From SB11 sp964584305 (GTDB lineage: Bacteria > Bacteroidota > Bacteroidia > UBA8524), in assembly GCA_964584305.1 (NCBI GenBank), contig CAZOZL010000003.1, positions 124,001-188,000 of the forward strand: a DNA stretch of 64,000 bases, read 5' to 3'. Positions within the stretch are counted from its first letter, which is position 1. Each line of letters begins with the position of its first letter. A model generated the notes under the pieces. The model did no database searches and had not been told where the DNA came from. It saw only the letters and a program-made list of their open reading frames with translations. The translations under genes were made by a program, and so were the position numbers. Below are positions 35,281 to 45,621 of the stretch, piece by piece.

Positions 35281-38200
35281 ATGAAGAGGAAACTACTTAC
35301 AACCACCTTTTTTTTTATACTGGGGTTGGTATGTGCGAGGCAAGCTACAGCCCAAGTAACATCAAACAAAGGAACGGACTTTTGGATTGGTTATATGGGG
35401 CATATTGATGGTGCAGGCTCTAATATGAAACTGTACGTTACCTCTGATGTAAGTACTACGGGTACTGTGAGTATTCCAGGGCAAAGCTGGTCGTTAAATT
35501 TTTCGGTTTCATCAAGTGCTGTTACAGTACTAAATATACCCCCCGATACTGCGTATGTAGGCTGCGGAGATTGTACAGAAGCAAGGGCAATACGTTTAAC
35601 ATCTGTTGAGCCTATTGTAGCCTACTCTCATATCCATGCAAATGCACGCTCTGATGCCACCCTTGTATTGCCCACCGCCACACTGGGGCGTGAGTACTAT
35701 TGCATGAGTAATACCCAAATGTCTAGTGGGACTAACAGGCATAGCCAGTTTATGGTGGTTGCTACAGAAGATACTACTACTATAGAAATTACACCTACTG
35801 TAACCTCACTAAATGGTTTACGGTTGGCAAATCAAATGTTTACTATTACCTTAAACAAAGGTGAAGTATATCAATATAATTCATCTACTGATATTACGGG
35901 TTCTCATGTTAAATCGGTAGCGGGTAATACTGGTAAATGTAAACGTGTTGCCGTGTTTTCAGGCAGTTCGTTTACATCTTTAGGGTGCGCAGGTTCGGGC
36001 GATAACTTGTACCAGCAAATGTATCCTATAAGTTCGTGGGGTAAGGAGTTTATTACCGTTCCTTTTAAAACCCGAACTGGTGGTGATATTTTTAGGGTAA
36101 TGGCAAGCACAAGCAATACACAAGTATTTGTGAATGGTGTTTTTCAAAAAAATTTACAAGCTGGCGATTATCATGAGTTTTTAAGCACCACTACCAACTA
36201 TATTAGGGCAACAAAACCTATAAAAATGGCACAGTTTCAGCGCACGCAGGCGTGCGGTGGCTTAGGAGACCCTTCAATGACCATCCTTAGCCCTATTGAG
36301 CAACAACTAAATGATATAACTCTTTACTCATCTCCTTTTCAAAATATTCAGAACCAACATATTAATGTGGTAATGAAAAGAAGCGATACGGGTAGTTTTA
36401 GGTTGGATAACAACCCTGTTATATGGAGCTTTGTTGCTTCAAATCCAACATATATGTACACCCAAACAACAGTTTCTGCGGGCAATCATAGTTTGGTTGC
36501 CGATAGTGGTTTTAATGCTGTTGCATATGGTTTTGGTGTAGTTGAATCGTATGGATATGCGGCGGGTGCTAATATCAGAAATTTAACACATTTTGTTAGC
36601 ACATCTACCGTAGCTATTTGTAAAGGCGAGCCTACAACGTTTATACCCAATACTAACTATATTCCTGATAAGTATAGGTGGTATTTAAACGATACCTTCT
36701 ACTCCGACAGTATGAGCCCAGTGATAACTTTTGATACATTGGGAACATTTAATATGGCTTTGGTAACCATAAATACCAATCAAAACGATTGTGCCTCTCA
36801 AGATTCAAGTACAATATCCATTACTGTGCGCCAGCAACCCAAAGCCCAGTTTACTGTCCCGCATGTGTGTTTAAGCGATCTTGTAAGCTATATTGATAGT
36901 AGCACAATACAAGGAACTACATCTACCATAAGTAAATGGCGGTGGGAATTTGGCGATGGCACTTATAATCCTAATAAAAATGTATTTAAAAACTACGATA
37001 GTTCATATACCTATAATGTAAGTTTAATAGCTACCACTAATCACGGCTGCTCTGATACTGTTACAAAACAAGTACCCGTGTATCCTATGCCAAAGCCTGG
37101 TTTTGTATTTAGCAATGTGTGCTATAATGATACTGCATTTTTTACTGATACATCAACCATTGATAGTACTGTGATTAAAGATTATATATGGGAGTTTGGT
37201 GATGGGCAAACAGATACACTACCCACTACAAAATATACATACTTATATGCTGATACATTTAGTGTGAAGCAAAAGCTGATTTCGGATATGGGATGTGCAG
37301 ATTCTATTTCTCAAGATATTGTAATTTTCCCTCGTCCAATAGCAAAAATAATAACTGCCGATGTTTGTCAAAACGATACCGTTGTATTGTATGACTCCAC
37401 ACAAACCACTACCGACTATTTGGTGCAAAGGCAATGGTGGGAAGCAACAGTTTATATCGACTCTAATAGTTTACAAAAATGGTTGCCCGTTGATACTGGT
37501 TTTCATAGTATTACTTTATGGGTAGAAAATAATCTTGGATGTACAGATACACAGCTTGTGGTGGTTGATGTTTACTCCAACCCAAAAGCTGCATTTAGTT
37601 TTCAGGATGTATGCTTTATTGATACTGCCCAGTTTAATGATGAAAGCACTATTGATGAAGGTAGTATTGTGCAATGGCTATGGGCATTTGACGATGGTGG
37701 TGCATCTACCCAGCAAAACCCACAAAAAAAATATAATACACCCAGTAACTACGCCCCCCAACTACTGGTTACCAGTAATAAAGGTTGTAGCAACGGCATA
37801 ACAGGCAGCGTGAATGCCTATGATATGCCCGATGTGAAGTTTGATATAAACGATGTATGTGTGTATGATACTGCTTTTTTTACTGATTTTAGTACCATAA
37901 AACACGGTACACAAACCGATAGGTTATGGGATTTTGGAGATGGAACTTTAGACACGGCTACGGTGCCTGAGCATAAGTATAATTTATTGGGAAGTTATAC
38001 GGTTAGGTTAATAGTAGAAGTAAGCGGTTTATGTGTGGATAGTGGTGAGAAGCTAATTACTATATTTCCTCGCCCTAGGGCAGGTTTTACTTTTCAGGAT
38101 GATTGTGTGAAACAAATAATTGAGATTGAAGATGCCTCAACAGTTAATTTTGGTTCAATTGTTTATCAAGAATGGGATTTAAGCAACAGATTAGATACAG

Positions 38201-39345
38201 GAAAAAAAGTAAATAGCATTTATTTTGTTGAAGGCTCAAAAACTATACAGCTAATTGCCAGTTCGCAGTTTGGTTGTAGAGATACGGTGTATAAAACATT
38301 AACGGTTTTCCCTGAACCTAAAGTAGCATTTAGTGCCAGCGAGGTATGCCTGCGAGATACCACACAGTTTACCAGTAATGTTACTTTAAGCAGCGGAGTA
38401 GTAACCTCTTATAATTGGGATTATAATGATGCTTCGAATGATACGGGCAAAGCACCTAAACATTTGTACCAAAACTGGGGAGATTATAGTGTGGAGCTGA
38501 CAGCCACATCTGATAAAGGGTGTATTAATTCGTTTAAATCTCCCATTAGGGTAAACCCATTGCCAAGAGCAGGTATTTTTACTCCCGACCCTGATAAATG
38601 CGAACCTTTTGAAGTTCCGTTTACAAGTATAAGCACCGTAGGCGAAGGGGCAATATTAAATTGGGATTGGAAGTTTGGTGATAACAGGGTGAGCAATGAA
38701 CCACACCCCACACATACCTACCAAAGTTTTGGAGTATATTCTCCTTATTTAAAAGTTATTACTGATAAGGGCTGTGTGCATGACTCTACTTTTGTTAATT
38801 ATATAACCGTGTATCAGCTTCCTGTGGCTGATTTTACAGCAACACCCAAAGAGGTTACATTTTTTGACCCCGTTATTAATTTTACAGATAAATCATCAAG
38901 TGATGTTGTAAATTGGGATTGGGAGTTTGGCGATGGGCAAATTTCAGGAGTACCAAACCCTGTAATCACTTATGACGATACAGGAAAATATATAGTAGAG
39001 TTGATAGTTCGCAACCAAAACTGGTGCAGGGCCAACATTATAAAAGGAGTATTTATTAGACCTGATTACACCTTCCATATTCCTAATGCGTTTAGCCCCA
39101 ATGTAGGCGAACTAAACCCCAGTTTTGGACCTGAAGGTATTTTTAAAGGCTTGCTTGAATACAAGATGGAAATTTTTTCTCGATGGGGGGAAAAAGTTTT
39201 TGAAACTACCAACTTGGCAAAAAGATGGAACGGAAGGTTTAGAGATAAACCAGCCGCCGTAGGGGTATATATTTACAAAATAAGTATTATGGATTATTTT
39301 GGTGATCGCAAGCACTATAGTGGTACAGTACTATTAATTAGATAG
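35281..39345 (+). CDS. Giant secreted protein: IgGFc-binding-like N-terminus, PKD repeats, T9SS type B sorting domain
   Basis: This 1354-residue protein has a signal peptide (FFILGLVCARQATA) and an N-terminal domain (about 30-440) similar to the IgGFc-binding/metalloprotease-like family (GTDFWIGYMGH, then repeated strands). I count nine PKD-like units with WRWEFGDGT, IWEFGDGQT, RLWDFGDGT, WDWEFGDGQ and similar cores, each with a Cys-x-Asp pattern near its start and a second Cys late. The C-terminus is a gliding-motility-associated domain (FHIPNAFSPNVGELN ... FSRWGEKVF ... GVYIYKISI). It shares the overall architecture of the protein at 1934-5827 but has a different N-terminal module. An adhesin-like surface role is inferred. 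Confidence 0.85.
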   Translation: MKRKLLTTTFFFILGLVCARQATAQVTSNKGTDFWIGYMGHIDGAGSNMKLYVTSDVSTTGTVSIPGQSWSLNFSVSSSAVTVLNIPPDTAYVGCGDCTEARAIRLTSVEPIVAYSHIHANARSDATLVLPTATLGREYYCMSNTQMSSGTNRHSQFMVVATEDTTTIEITPTVTSLNGLRLANQMFTITLNKGEVYQYNSSTDITGSHVKSVAGNTGKCKRVAVFSGSSFTSLGCAGSGDNLYQQMYPISSWGKEFITVPFKTRTGGDIFRVMASTSNTQVFVNGVFQKNLQAGDYHEFLSTTTNYIRATKPIKMAQFQRTQACGGLGDPSMTILSPIEQQLNDITLYSSPFQNIQNQHINVVMKRSDTGSFRLDNNPVIWSFVASNPTYMYTQTTVSAGNHSLVADSGFNAVAYGFGVVESYGYAAGANIRNLTHFVSTSTVAICKGEPTTFIPNTNYIPDKYRWYLNDTFYSDSMSPVITFDTLGTFNMALVTINTNQNDCASQDSSTISITVRQQPKAQFTVPHVCLSDLVSYIDSSTIQGTTSTISKWRWEFGDGTYNPNKNVFKNYDSSYTYNVSLIATTNHGCSDTVTKQVPVYPMPKPGFVFSNVCYNDTAFFTDTSTIDSTVIKDYIWEFGDGQTDTLPTTKYTYLYADTFSVKQKLISDMGCADSISQDIVIFPRPIAKIITADVCQNDTVVLYDSTQTTTDYLVQRQWWEATVYIDSNSLQKWLPVDTGFHSITLWVENNLGCTDTQLVVVDVYSNPKAAFSFQDVCFIDTAQFNDESTIDEGSIVQWLWAFDDGGASTQQNPQKKYNTPSNYAPQLLVTSNKGCSNGITGSVNAYDMPDVKFDINDVCVYDTAFFTDFSTIKHGTQTDRLWDFGDGTLDTATVPEHKYNLLGSYTVRLIVEVSGLCVDSGEKLITIFPRPRAGFTFQDDCVKQIIEIEDASTVNFGSIVYQEWDLSNRLDTGKKVNSIYFVEGSKTIQLIASSQFGCRDTVYKTLTVFPEPKVAFSASEVCLRDTTQFTSNVTLSSGVVTSYNWDYNDASNDTGKAPKHLYQNWGDYSVELTATSDKGCINSFKSPIRVNPLPRAGIFTPDPDKCEPFEVPFTSISTVGEGAILNWDWKFGDNRVSNEPHPTHTYQSFGVYSPYLKVITDKGCVHDSTFVNYITVYQLPVADFTATPKEVTFFDPVINFTDKSSSDVVNWDWEFGDGQISGVPNPVITYDDTGKYIVELIVRNQNWCRANIIKGVFIRPDYTFHIPNAFSPNVGELNPSFGPEGIFKGLLEYKMEIFSRWGEKVFETTNLAKRWNGRFRDKPAAVGVYIYKISIMDYFGDRKHYSGTVLLIR

Positions 39346-39744
39346 ATAATTATCTAATGTAAGTTCGATATGAAGAAGCTCTCATTTATTTGCAGCGCAG
39401 GTTTACCTTCCTAAGTAGGGTGGCTTTCTGTAGAACCTCACCCGATTAACTATTTTAGGTATGATTGCCACAAAACCCCTCTCCTAAGGACAGGGAAGCT
39501 GTACCAATAAGTAAGCGTGTTTACACTATTTTCTCCATTTGATAAGTGGTTATTTTTTTCGCCTATTCAAGTATAGCAACCCCATCCAAATTAACTATTA
39601 GCAGAACCAAATAAGCACCCTTCTCCTTAAGGGGAAGCCAAATTGTAGCATAGGTAAAAACAGCAATACATTGGTAGGGGTTTGCAGTGGTTTAACCTTA
39701 GCTGGTGAAAAGACAAGGGGGGGGACTACCATTACGCACCTTTC
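39346..39744. other. Intergenic region with GC-rich hairpins
   Basis: Between convergent genes. It contains an imperfect hairpin near 39477-39495 (CCCCTCTCC ... GGACAGGG), another at 39620-39637 (CTTCTCCTT and AAGGGGAAG, one mismatch that would be G-T in RNA), and a run of eight G at 39717-39724. No gene is visible. Confidence 0.45.
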
Positions 39745-39838
39745 AGACATTTTCTTGTTAGCAAATTGAAACCTGCCACAATTCATAACCTTAACAAAAA
39801 CGTTATGTATAGAATGGGTATTCATTCCTATTCTAAAT
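39745..39838 (+). repeat. Structured intergenic repeat, copy 3
   Basis: Contains GAAACCTGCCACAATTCATA and CCTTAACAAAAACG, then ATAGAATGGGTATTCATTCC as the 3' hairpin region. The first part of the middle hairpin is altered (AAATTGAAACCT), so that stem is weak. It ends at the stop codon of the oxidoreductase gene. Confidence 0.65.
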
Positions 39839-39839
39839 C

Positions 39840-41066
39840 TTACCCTAATTTGCCTGCTACCCAGCTCCCGCTCCAAGCTGCCTGAAAATTAAAGCCACCA
39901 GTTATTCCATCTATATCCAGTACCTCACCTGCAAAATACAAATGAGGTACTGTTTTACTTTGCAAAGTAGCCATATCTACACTTTTTAAACTCACGCCTC
40001 CAGCCGTTACAAACTCATCTTTAAAAGTAGTTTTTCCGCTCACCGTATATTCATCATTATACAGTGTATTTATTAGTCTGTTAAAGTCTTGTTTTTTAAG
40101 GTTTGCCCATTGTGTATTAGGGCTAATATTTAATTGGTTTAAAAAATATGCCCACAAACGTTTAGGTAAATCACAAGGGCGTGCATTAACGATTAGCTTT
40201 AACCGATTAGTCTTTCTAAATTCAGTTAAATAGTTTCTCACCTCCTCTTCGTTTTTTGCTTCGTGCCAGTTTATGCTTAGGATACATTTATAGTTTTGTT
40301 TGTTCAGCCATTTTGCACCCCATGCCGAAAGTTTTAGCACTACAGGTCCGCTCATTCCCCAATGGGTAATTAGTAATGCCCCTGTATAACTTAGCTTAGT
40401 TCCAATAATTCTTACTTTTGCTTGTGGCACGCTCACCCCCATTAGTTGTGTAATAGTGTTTTGAGGTATATTAAAGGTGAATAATGAGGGTACTGGCGGC
40501 TCAATTTCGTGGTTCAACTCCTTTAGCCATTGCAAACCATTTAGTTTTGGGCTGCCTCCCGTAGCAACTATAAGGTACTTGGTGCTCAACTGCTCATTAG
40601 CTGTTTCTAATACAAACCCATTTTTATTTGGAACGATTGTTCCAATATTAGTTTGCAACAATATTTCTATACCCAATTGTTGGGTTTCGCGCATTAAACA
40701 ATCAATTATAGTTTGCGAATTATTAGTAACAGGAAACATCCTACCGTCTTCTTCTGTTTTTAGTTCAATACCACGTTTTTCAAACCAGTTAATAGTATCT
40801 TCTACTGCAAATTGTTTAAATATGGGGCGTATCTCTTTCTCGCCTCGTGGGTAGTTGCTACATAGTTTTTTTACGTCAAAACAATGGTGGGTTACATTGC
40901 ACCTGCCCCCGCCCGATACTTTTACTTTACCCAGTACCTTACTGGTTTTCTCAACTATTGCAACGCTATATTTCGGATAATGCTCTTTTACCGATAGTGC
41001 AGCAAAAAAGCCCGAAGCACCTCCGCCAATTATTAATACATCATATTTGCTACTAATATTTCCCAA
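39840..41066 (-). CDS. HI0933/BaiN-family FAD-dependent oxidoreductase
   Basis: This 408-residue flavoprotein has an N-terminal Rossmann motif (IIGGGASGFFAAL) with KVSGGGRCNVTHHC, the signature of the HI0933 family. It continues with VATGGSPKL and near the end has YFAGEVLDIDGITGGFNFQAAW, the second FAD contact. The overall length is normal. The substrate and physiological role of the family are not settled. The gene is divergent from the YwqK/OmpA protein (40 bases between starts). Confidence 0.9.
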   Translation of the reverse strand: MGNISSKYDVLIIGGGASGFFAALSVKEHYPKYSVAIVEKTSKVLGKVKVSGGGRCNVTHHCFDVKKLCSNYPRGEKEIRPIFKQFAVEDTINWFEKRGIELKTEEDGRMFPVTNNSQTIIDCLMRETQQLGIEILLQTNIGTIVPNKNGFVLETANEQLSTKYLIVATGGSPKLNGLQWLKELNHEIEPPVPSLFTFNIPQNTITQLMGVSVPQAKVRIIGTKLSYTGALLITHWGMSGPVVLKLSAWGAKWLNKQNYKCILSINWHEAKNEEEVRNYLTEFRKTNRLKLIVNARPCDLPKRLWAYFLNQLNISPNTQWANLKKQDFNRLINTLYNDEYTVSGKTTFKDEFVTAGGVSLKSVDMATLQSKTVPHLYFAGEVLDIDGITGGFNFQAAWSGSWVAGKLG

Positions 41067-41105
41067 AATAAAATTTTTACAAAAGTGCTGCGTTTAGTTT
41101 AAAGT

Positions 41106-42686
41106 ATGAAACTTGTTTTCACCTTATTTGCTTTCTTTATTACCCTACACCTTACTGCACAAGCAATTGAAAAATATTATCCAAATGGTGTATTGCAACA
41201 ACAAGGAAAATACAAAGCCTATTCCAAAAAAAGCACTTATGGCTATGCTGTTATAACACTTAAAACAGGAGTATGGACACACTATTATGAAAATGAGCAA
41301 ATAGCCCTAAAGGAAGAATATAAAGTGCGTTGGAAAAAATCTAAACCTATTGGTATATGGGAATATTATACTGTTGATGGAGATTTATTAAAAAAAGAGT
41401 ACTACAAAAATGGCAGGCTAAAAGGACAAGAGTATTTTAGTGAAGGGCTATACAATTATACCACTGATAGTTTTAAAACAAAAAGTATAGCCACTGATAC
41501 AATGCTGGTTACCTATTTTTTAAAAGGACACTCTTTTGGTGAACTTGTAGTTAATGATGGTACAGGTGTTTATACTTATTTCACTAAAACAAAAATTATT
41601 GTAAAAGAAACTGTTGACCTATTGGTAGATACAGGATTTGTACTACCCAACCCTGAAATGAACTTGATTGGGAATCACAGTTTCGAGCGTAGTAAATATA
41701 GAGGAAACATGAACTATGAGGTGAAAAACATGGCTGATACAGTAGTGTACAATTGGTATGCTGCGGCTGGCACTCCTGATTATTTTAAAAGTTCGTTTGT
41801 AGGTGGACGAACGGGTATAAGATACTGTGGTATTAGGCTATATAGCAATATTGAATATTTAGAGTATTTAGAAAATAAACTAAAACAGCCATTAGTAGCA
41901 GGGCAAAAATATTGCTGTAAGGTGTTTTTTAAGCTCAACTATAAATCGGGTTTAGCAACAGATGCAATAGGGTTTAAGTTTTCTACTGAATTATTAAAAT
42001 TTCATTATAACAGCAATTTTTTACCCATACCTGATATAATAAACAAACCCCGTCAAATGCTCACTAAAACTAAAGAGTGGATGCAACTTACAGGGCTATA
42101 TACCGCCGTTGGCGGCGAGGAATTTTTTATTATTGGCGGCTTTAAAACAATGGGGGCTACCAATAAAACTATAGTTGACTATAAGGGAAAAGAGGAAGCC
42201 TATTATTTTATTGACGATGCTTATATATGGAAAGTAGCCAATGATAGTCAGTGTATTTGTAATACCATTACAGTACCCGATAGTTTAAAACAGCATCCCC
42301 TAAAACCGATAGTAAAAATAGATACGGCAACCTATAAAGTGGGTAAAACCTTTGTTATTAAAAACATTTTTTTTGATACTGATAAAGCCCTGCTACTACC
42401 ACAATCATCAACAGCGTTAGACTCTTTAGTGGCTTTGTTGTTTAACTACCCTACCATGACTATTGAAGTATCAGGACATACGGATAATGTGGGGACAAAA
42501 GAGCGAAATACTGTACTCTCAAAAGAGCGTGCACAGGCAGTGGTAAACTATTTAAAACGATATGGAATAAAGGAAAACCGTTTAAAATTTGCTGGCTACG
42601 CAGCTACCCAACCTATGGATACCAACAAAACCAGCAAAGGCAGGCAAAACAACCGCAGGGTACAGTTTAAAATTTTAAAAATGTAG
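41106..42686 (+). CDS. YwqK-like / jelly-roll / OmpA fusion outer-membrane protein
   Basis: This 526-residue protein has a signal peptide (about 1-19). Next are MORN/YwqK-type repeats (about 22-115; YYPNGVLQQQGKYK, GVWTHYYENEQIALKEEYK, GIWEYYTVDGDLLKKEYYKN), a middle beta domain (about 185-375; NLIGNHSFERSKY ... AAGTPDYFKSS ... FIDDAYIW) that resembles a carbohydrate-binding jelly roll, and an OmpA-like peptidoglycan-binding domain (about 405-525; IFFDTDKALLLPQS, EVSGHTDNVGTKERN, RGRQNNRR-like end). The OmpA end anchors it to the cell wall, with the other parts probably facing out or in the periplasm. Function of the whole is unknown. Confidence 0.8.
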   Translation: MKLVFTLFAFFITLHLTAQAIEKYYPNGVLQQQGKYKAYSKKSTYGYAVITLKTGVWTHYYENEQIALKEEYKVRWKKSKPIGIWEYYTVDGDLLKKEYYKNGRLKGQEYFSEGLYNYTTDSFKTKSIATDTMLVTYFLKGHSFGELVVNDGTGVYTYFTKTKIIVKETVDLLVDTGFVLPNPEMNLIGNHSFERSKYRGNMNYEVKNMADTVVYNWYAAAGTPDYFKSSFVGGRTGIRYCGIRLYSNIEYLEYLENKLKQPLVAGQKYCCKVFFKLNYKSGLATDAIGFKFSTELLKFHYNSNFLPIPDIINKPRQMLTKTKEWMQLTGLYTAVGGEEFFIIGGFKTMGATNKTIVDYKGKEEAYYFIDDAYIWKVANDSQCICNTITVPDSLKQHPLKPIVKIDTATYKVGKTFVIKNIFFDTDKALLLPQSSTALDSLVALLFNYPTMTIEVSGHTDNVGTKERNTVLSKERAQAVVNYLKRYGIKENRLKFAGYAATQPMDTNKTSKGRQNNRRVQFKILKM

Positions 42687-42709
42687 TTTTTTATGTATCG
42701 CCTATCTGT

Positions 42710-44242
42710 TTAGCTACTCGCTTTAAGAGTGGCAAAACAGTTTTCCATTCTGTGTATTACTACATCTTTGCCTAAAAAGGCAGCTATTTCAAATATTGGA
42801 GGACCACCGCCCACTCCAGAAATACTTAGGCGAAAGGGTTGCATTATAGCACCGGGGCTTATTTCATTCTCCTTTGCTACCGTTTGGAAAGTTTCTTCTA
42901 CCTCGCTCACTGTAAAACTATCCATAGCTGCGAAAGCATTTTTTAATTGGGTAAGTATAGCCGTTGTATTTTCTTTCCATTTCTTTTTCACCACTTTTTC
43001 GTCGTAGGTTTCAGGGTCGGTAAAAAAGTACTTGCCCATTGTATATAGCTGGGGGATAAACTGTACTTTCTCTTTCATTAGCCCGCACACTATTGCCACA
43101 CGTTTTTTAGGCATATCCATGCCATTAGCGTTTAAAGTAGGTTGCAATGCTTCGGTAAGTTCATCGTTACTTTTCTCCATCAAATAATGGTGATTAAACC
43201 ATTTGGCTTTTTCTACATCAAACTTTGCCCCTGATTTATTTACCTTTTCTAAAGTAAATGCTTCTACCAACTCGTTTAAGGTAAACAATTCTCGGTTATC
43301 ACTGGGATGCCAACCCAAAAGTGCAAGCATATTTACTACTGCTTCTTTAAAATAACCCGTTTCACGATAACCGCTTGATATTTCGCCCGTTTTAGGGTCT
43401 TTCCACTCTAATGGAAAAACAGGAAAACCCAATCTATCCCCATCGCGTTTGCTTAACTTTCCGCTTCCTTCGGGTTTTAGTAATAATGATAAATGGGCGA
43501 ATTTTGGCATTACATCTTCCCAGCCCAAATATTTGTATAACAATACGTGCAATGGCGCACTGGGCAACCATTCTTCGCCACGTATTACATGGGTAATTTT
43601 CATTAAATAGTCATCTACAATATTGGCAAGGTGGTAGGTAGGCATCCCATCACTTTTAAACAATACTTTATCGTCCATTTGTGCTGTATTTACTACTACC
43701 CAGCCTCTTATTTCATCGTAAAAACGAACTTCCTCTTTACGAGGTAATTTTATCCGCACTACATACGAGTCGCCATTATTCAACCGTTTTTGTACCTCGT
43801 CTTGACTTAGCGTTAGCGAATTTTTCATGCTTTGGCGGGTAACAGTGTCGTATTTCCAACTCATTTTAGCCTGCTCGGCACGCTTGCGCACATCCTCCAA
43901 CTCTTCGCTGCTATCAAAGGCATAGTAGGCAAAACCACTTTCTAACAATTGCTCGGCATACTTGCGATAAATGCCTTTTCTATCACTTTGACGGTAAGGG
44001 GCATACTCGCCTCCAATATGAGGGGCTTCATCAAACGTTAATCCTATCCACTCTAATGCTTCAATAATATATTCTTCCGCACCTTTTACAAAGCGATTTT
44101 GGTCAGTATCTTCAATACGCAAAATAAAATCGCCGCCTTGCTTTTTAGCATATAAGTAATTGTACAACGCTGTTCTAACTCCACCAATATGTAATGCCCC
44201 CGTGGGGCTGGGTGCAAAGCGCACTCTAACTCGTCTATCCAT
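42710..44242 (-). CDS. gltX: Glutamate--tRNA ligase
   Basis: This enzyme charges tRNA-Glu with glutamate in the cytoplasm. In 510 residues I see the class I motifs PTGALHIGGVRTALYN (HIGH box) and GKLSKRDGD (KMSKS box), then a C-terminal anticodon-binding domain. The ATG is taken at 44242 where MDRRVRVRFAPSPTG begins. A TATCTTTG box is 17 bases upstream. Whether it is discriminating or also charges tRNA-Gln cannot be told; no amidotransferase gene is in the window. Confidence 0.96.
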   Translation of the reverse strand: MDRRVRVRFAPSPTGALHIGGVRTALYNYLYAKKQGGDFILRIEDTDQNRFVKGAEEYIIEALEWIGLTFDEAPHIGGEYAPYRQSDRKGIYRKYAEQLLESGFAYYAFDSSEELEDVRKRAEQAKMSWKYDTVTRQSMKNSLTLSQDEVQKRLNNGDSYVVRIKLPRKEEVRFYDEIRGWVVVNTAQMDDKVLFKSDGMPTYHLANIVDDYLMKITHVIRGEEWLPSAPLHVLLYKYLGWEDVMPKFAHLSLLLKPEGSGKLSKRDGDRLGFPVFPLEWKDPKTGEISSGYRETGYFKEAVVNMLALLGWHPSDNRELFTLNELVEAFTLEKVNKSGAKFDVEKAKWFNHHYLMEKSNDELTEALQPTLNANGMDMPKKRVAIVCGLMKEKVQFIPQLYTMGKYFFTDPETYDEKVVKKKWKENTTAILTQLKNAFAAMDSFTVSEVEETFQTVAKENEISPGAIMQPFRLSISGVGGGPPIFEIAAFLGKDVVIHRMENCFATLKASS

Positions 44243-44259
44243 AATTATAAAAAGAAGTG

Positions 44260-44267
44260 CAAAGATA
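44260..44267 (-). promoter_or_regulatory. gltX promoter -7 box (TATCTTTG)
   Basis: A perfect TAnnTTTG on the minus strand, 17 bases before the gltX start. Confidence 0.5.
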
Positions 44268-44330
44268 GGTGGTGTACTAATAAGTATAAAATTAAAGAGA
44301 AAAGATTATTTTAGTCTTGGTTAAAACTTA

Positions 44331-44440
44331 CCTGCCCGTCCGTTCAGGCGCTTTCTTGCAGCAGATTGAAACCTGCCGCAACTCATAACGGTAACAAAAA
44401 ACTTTATGTATAGAATAAGGCATTCATACCTATTCTGTCT
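44331..44440 (+). repeat. Structured intergenic repeat, copy 4
   Basis: Holds CCTGCCCGTCCGTTCAGGCG, the hairpin core GCAGATTGAAACCTGC (one mismatch in the stem), GCAACTCATAACGG, AACAAAAAACTTTATGTATA and the 3' hairpin AGAATAAGGCATTCATACCT. It lies in a 362-base gap between gltX and the epimerase gene. Confidence 0.7.
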
Positions 44441-44487
44441 CTAAAGGCTAAAAGCCACTAACTACTAACTATAAAGTTGCTAATAAT

Positions 44488-44521
44488 TCAAAATCATATT
44501 TATGAAACACTACGGGTTAAT
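44488..44521 (+). repeat. Short intergenic repeat sharing ACACTACGGGTTAA
   Basis: Partner of 33061-33093: TTCAAAATCATATTTATGAA followed by ACACTACGGGTTAA. Both copies are in intergenic DNA. Confidence 0.4.
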
Positions 44522-44604
44522 GTAAAAGGCAAAAACATTCTACCTACTTGTAAGGTATTGATATGGTTCAGCCTCAAGTATAAAAGCAGCTATGTTTGCT
44601 GCGC

Positions 44605-45612
44605 TTATGGGCTTGTTTTTCTGGCAGCACATACCCTTGCAATAGTTTCATCAATAGGGGTAAATGTAAATCCCAAATCTTGTTTAATCTTGTTGCTAAG
44701 ATAACTAAAGCTGTGTAAGCTATTTCGGGCGGTTTCTTCAGTTATCAATGGTTCTTTTCCATTCATTAAAGATTTTATCCAATAGGCAAAGCGTGCTATT
44801 TGCGAAAGCGTAGTGCCTACGGCAATTTTTGGTGCGGGTTTGCCAAATTGTGCCGCCATACGGGTAAAAATTTCTTTAAACTCAATATTATCAGCTACCA
44901 TTACATAACGCTCGTTTACAATATCGCTTTGCATTAGTAGTATCATAGCTTTGCTTACATCCTTAACATCTACATAGCCATTTGTACCATTGGTATAAAA
45001 ATTTAAACCTTTATAGGCGGTATCAATTAACCTGCAAGAGCCTTTATCCCATCTCCCCTCGCCCAATATTATACCAGGGTTTACTATGGTAGCGGGCAAG
45101 CCTTCTTCAATACCTCGCCATACTTCAAGCTCGGCTCTGTATTTGCTTATGGCATATTGGGTATTGTATTTACTTTCTTGCCATGGGGTTTGCTCATCAA
45201 TTATATCACCACTTTTTTCTCGCCCAAGGGCAGCAATACTACTAACATAGCACAGCTTTTTCACTCCCGCTTCCAGCGCACAATTTACCACATTTGCAGT
45301 CCCCTCTACGTTTGTGTGTTGCATGGTATCAAAGTTTTTACTCCAAAACGATACAATAGCCGCCGTGTGATATACCCGCTCAATGCCTTGCATTATTTCA
45401 CTTAAAGTATGTACATCTAATATATCACACTCTACCCAGTGTAAATTTGTGAATAGCTGCTTATTTACATCTCTAAATTTACATATTTGCTCAAATTCTT
45501 GCAGCGAAGAATTGGCTCTTTTAGTGGCATTCACGGTAACTCCGCTTTGCAAAAGGTCTATTGCTAAGTGTGCTCCAAGAAAGCCTGTTGCCCCTGTTAG
45601 TAAAACTCTCAT
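44605..45612 (-). CDS. NAD-dependent epimerase/dehydratase (extended SDR)
   Basis: This 335-residue extended short-chain dehydrogenase has the N-terminal TGATGFLGAHLA motif, the active-site Ser in YVSSIAALG and the catalytic Tyr-x-x-x-Lys in TQYAISKYRAE. The later part resembles dihydroflavonol-4-reductase-like proteins (VNPGIILGEGRWDKGS). The natural substrate is not predictable from sequence. It is the only gene in its orientation block between gltX and the PID-CTERM gene, and no sugar-nucleotide genes are near. Confidence 0.87.
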   Translation of the reverse strand: MRVLLTGATGFLGAHLAIDLLQSGVTVNATKRANSSLQEFEQICKFRDVNKQLFTNLHWVECDILDVHTLSEIMQGIERVYHTAAIVSFWSKNFDTMQHTNVEGTANVVNCALEAGVKKLCYVSSIAALGREKSGDIIDEQTPWQESKYNTQYAISKYRAELEVWRGIEEGLPATIVNPGIILGEGRWDKGSCRLIDTAYKGLNFYTNGTNGYVDVKDVSKAMILLMQSDIVNERYVMVADNIEFKEIFTRMAAQFGKPAPKIAVGTTLSQIARFAYWIKSLMNGKEPLITEETARNSLHSFSYLSNKIKQDLGFTFTPIDETIARVCAARKTSP

Positions 45613-45621
45613 TATTTATTC

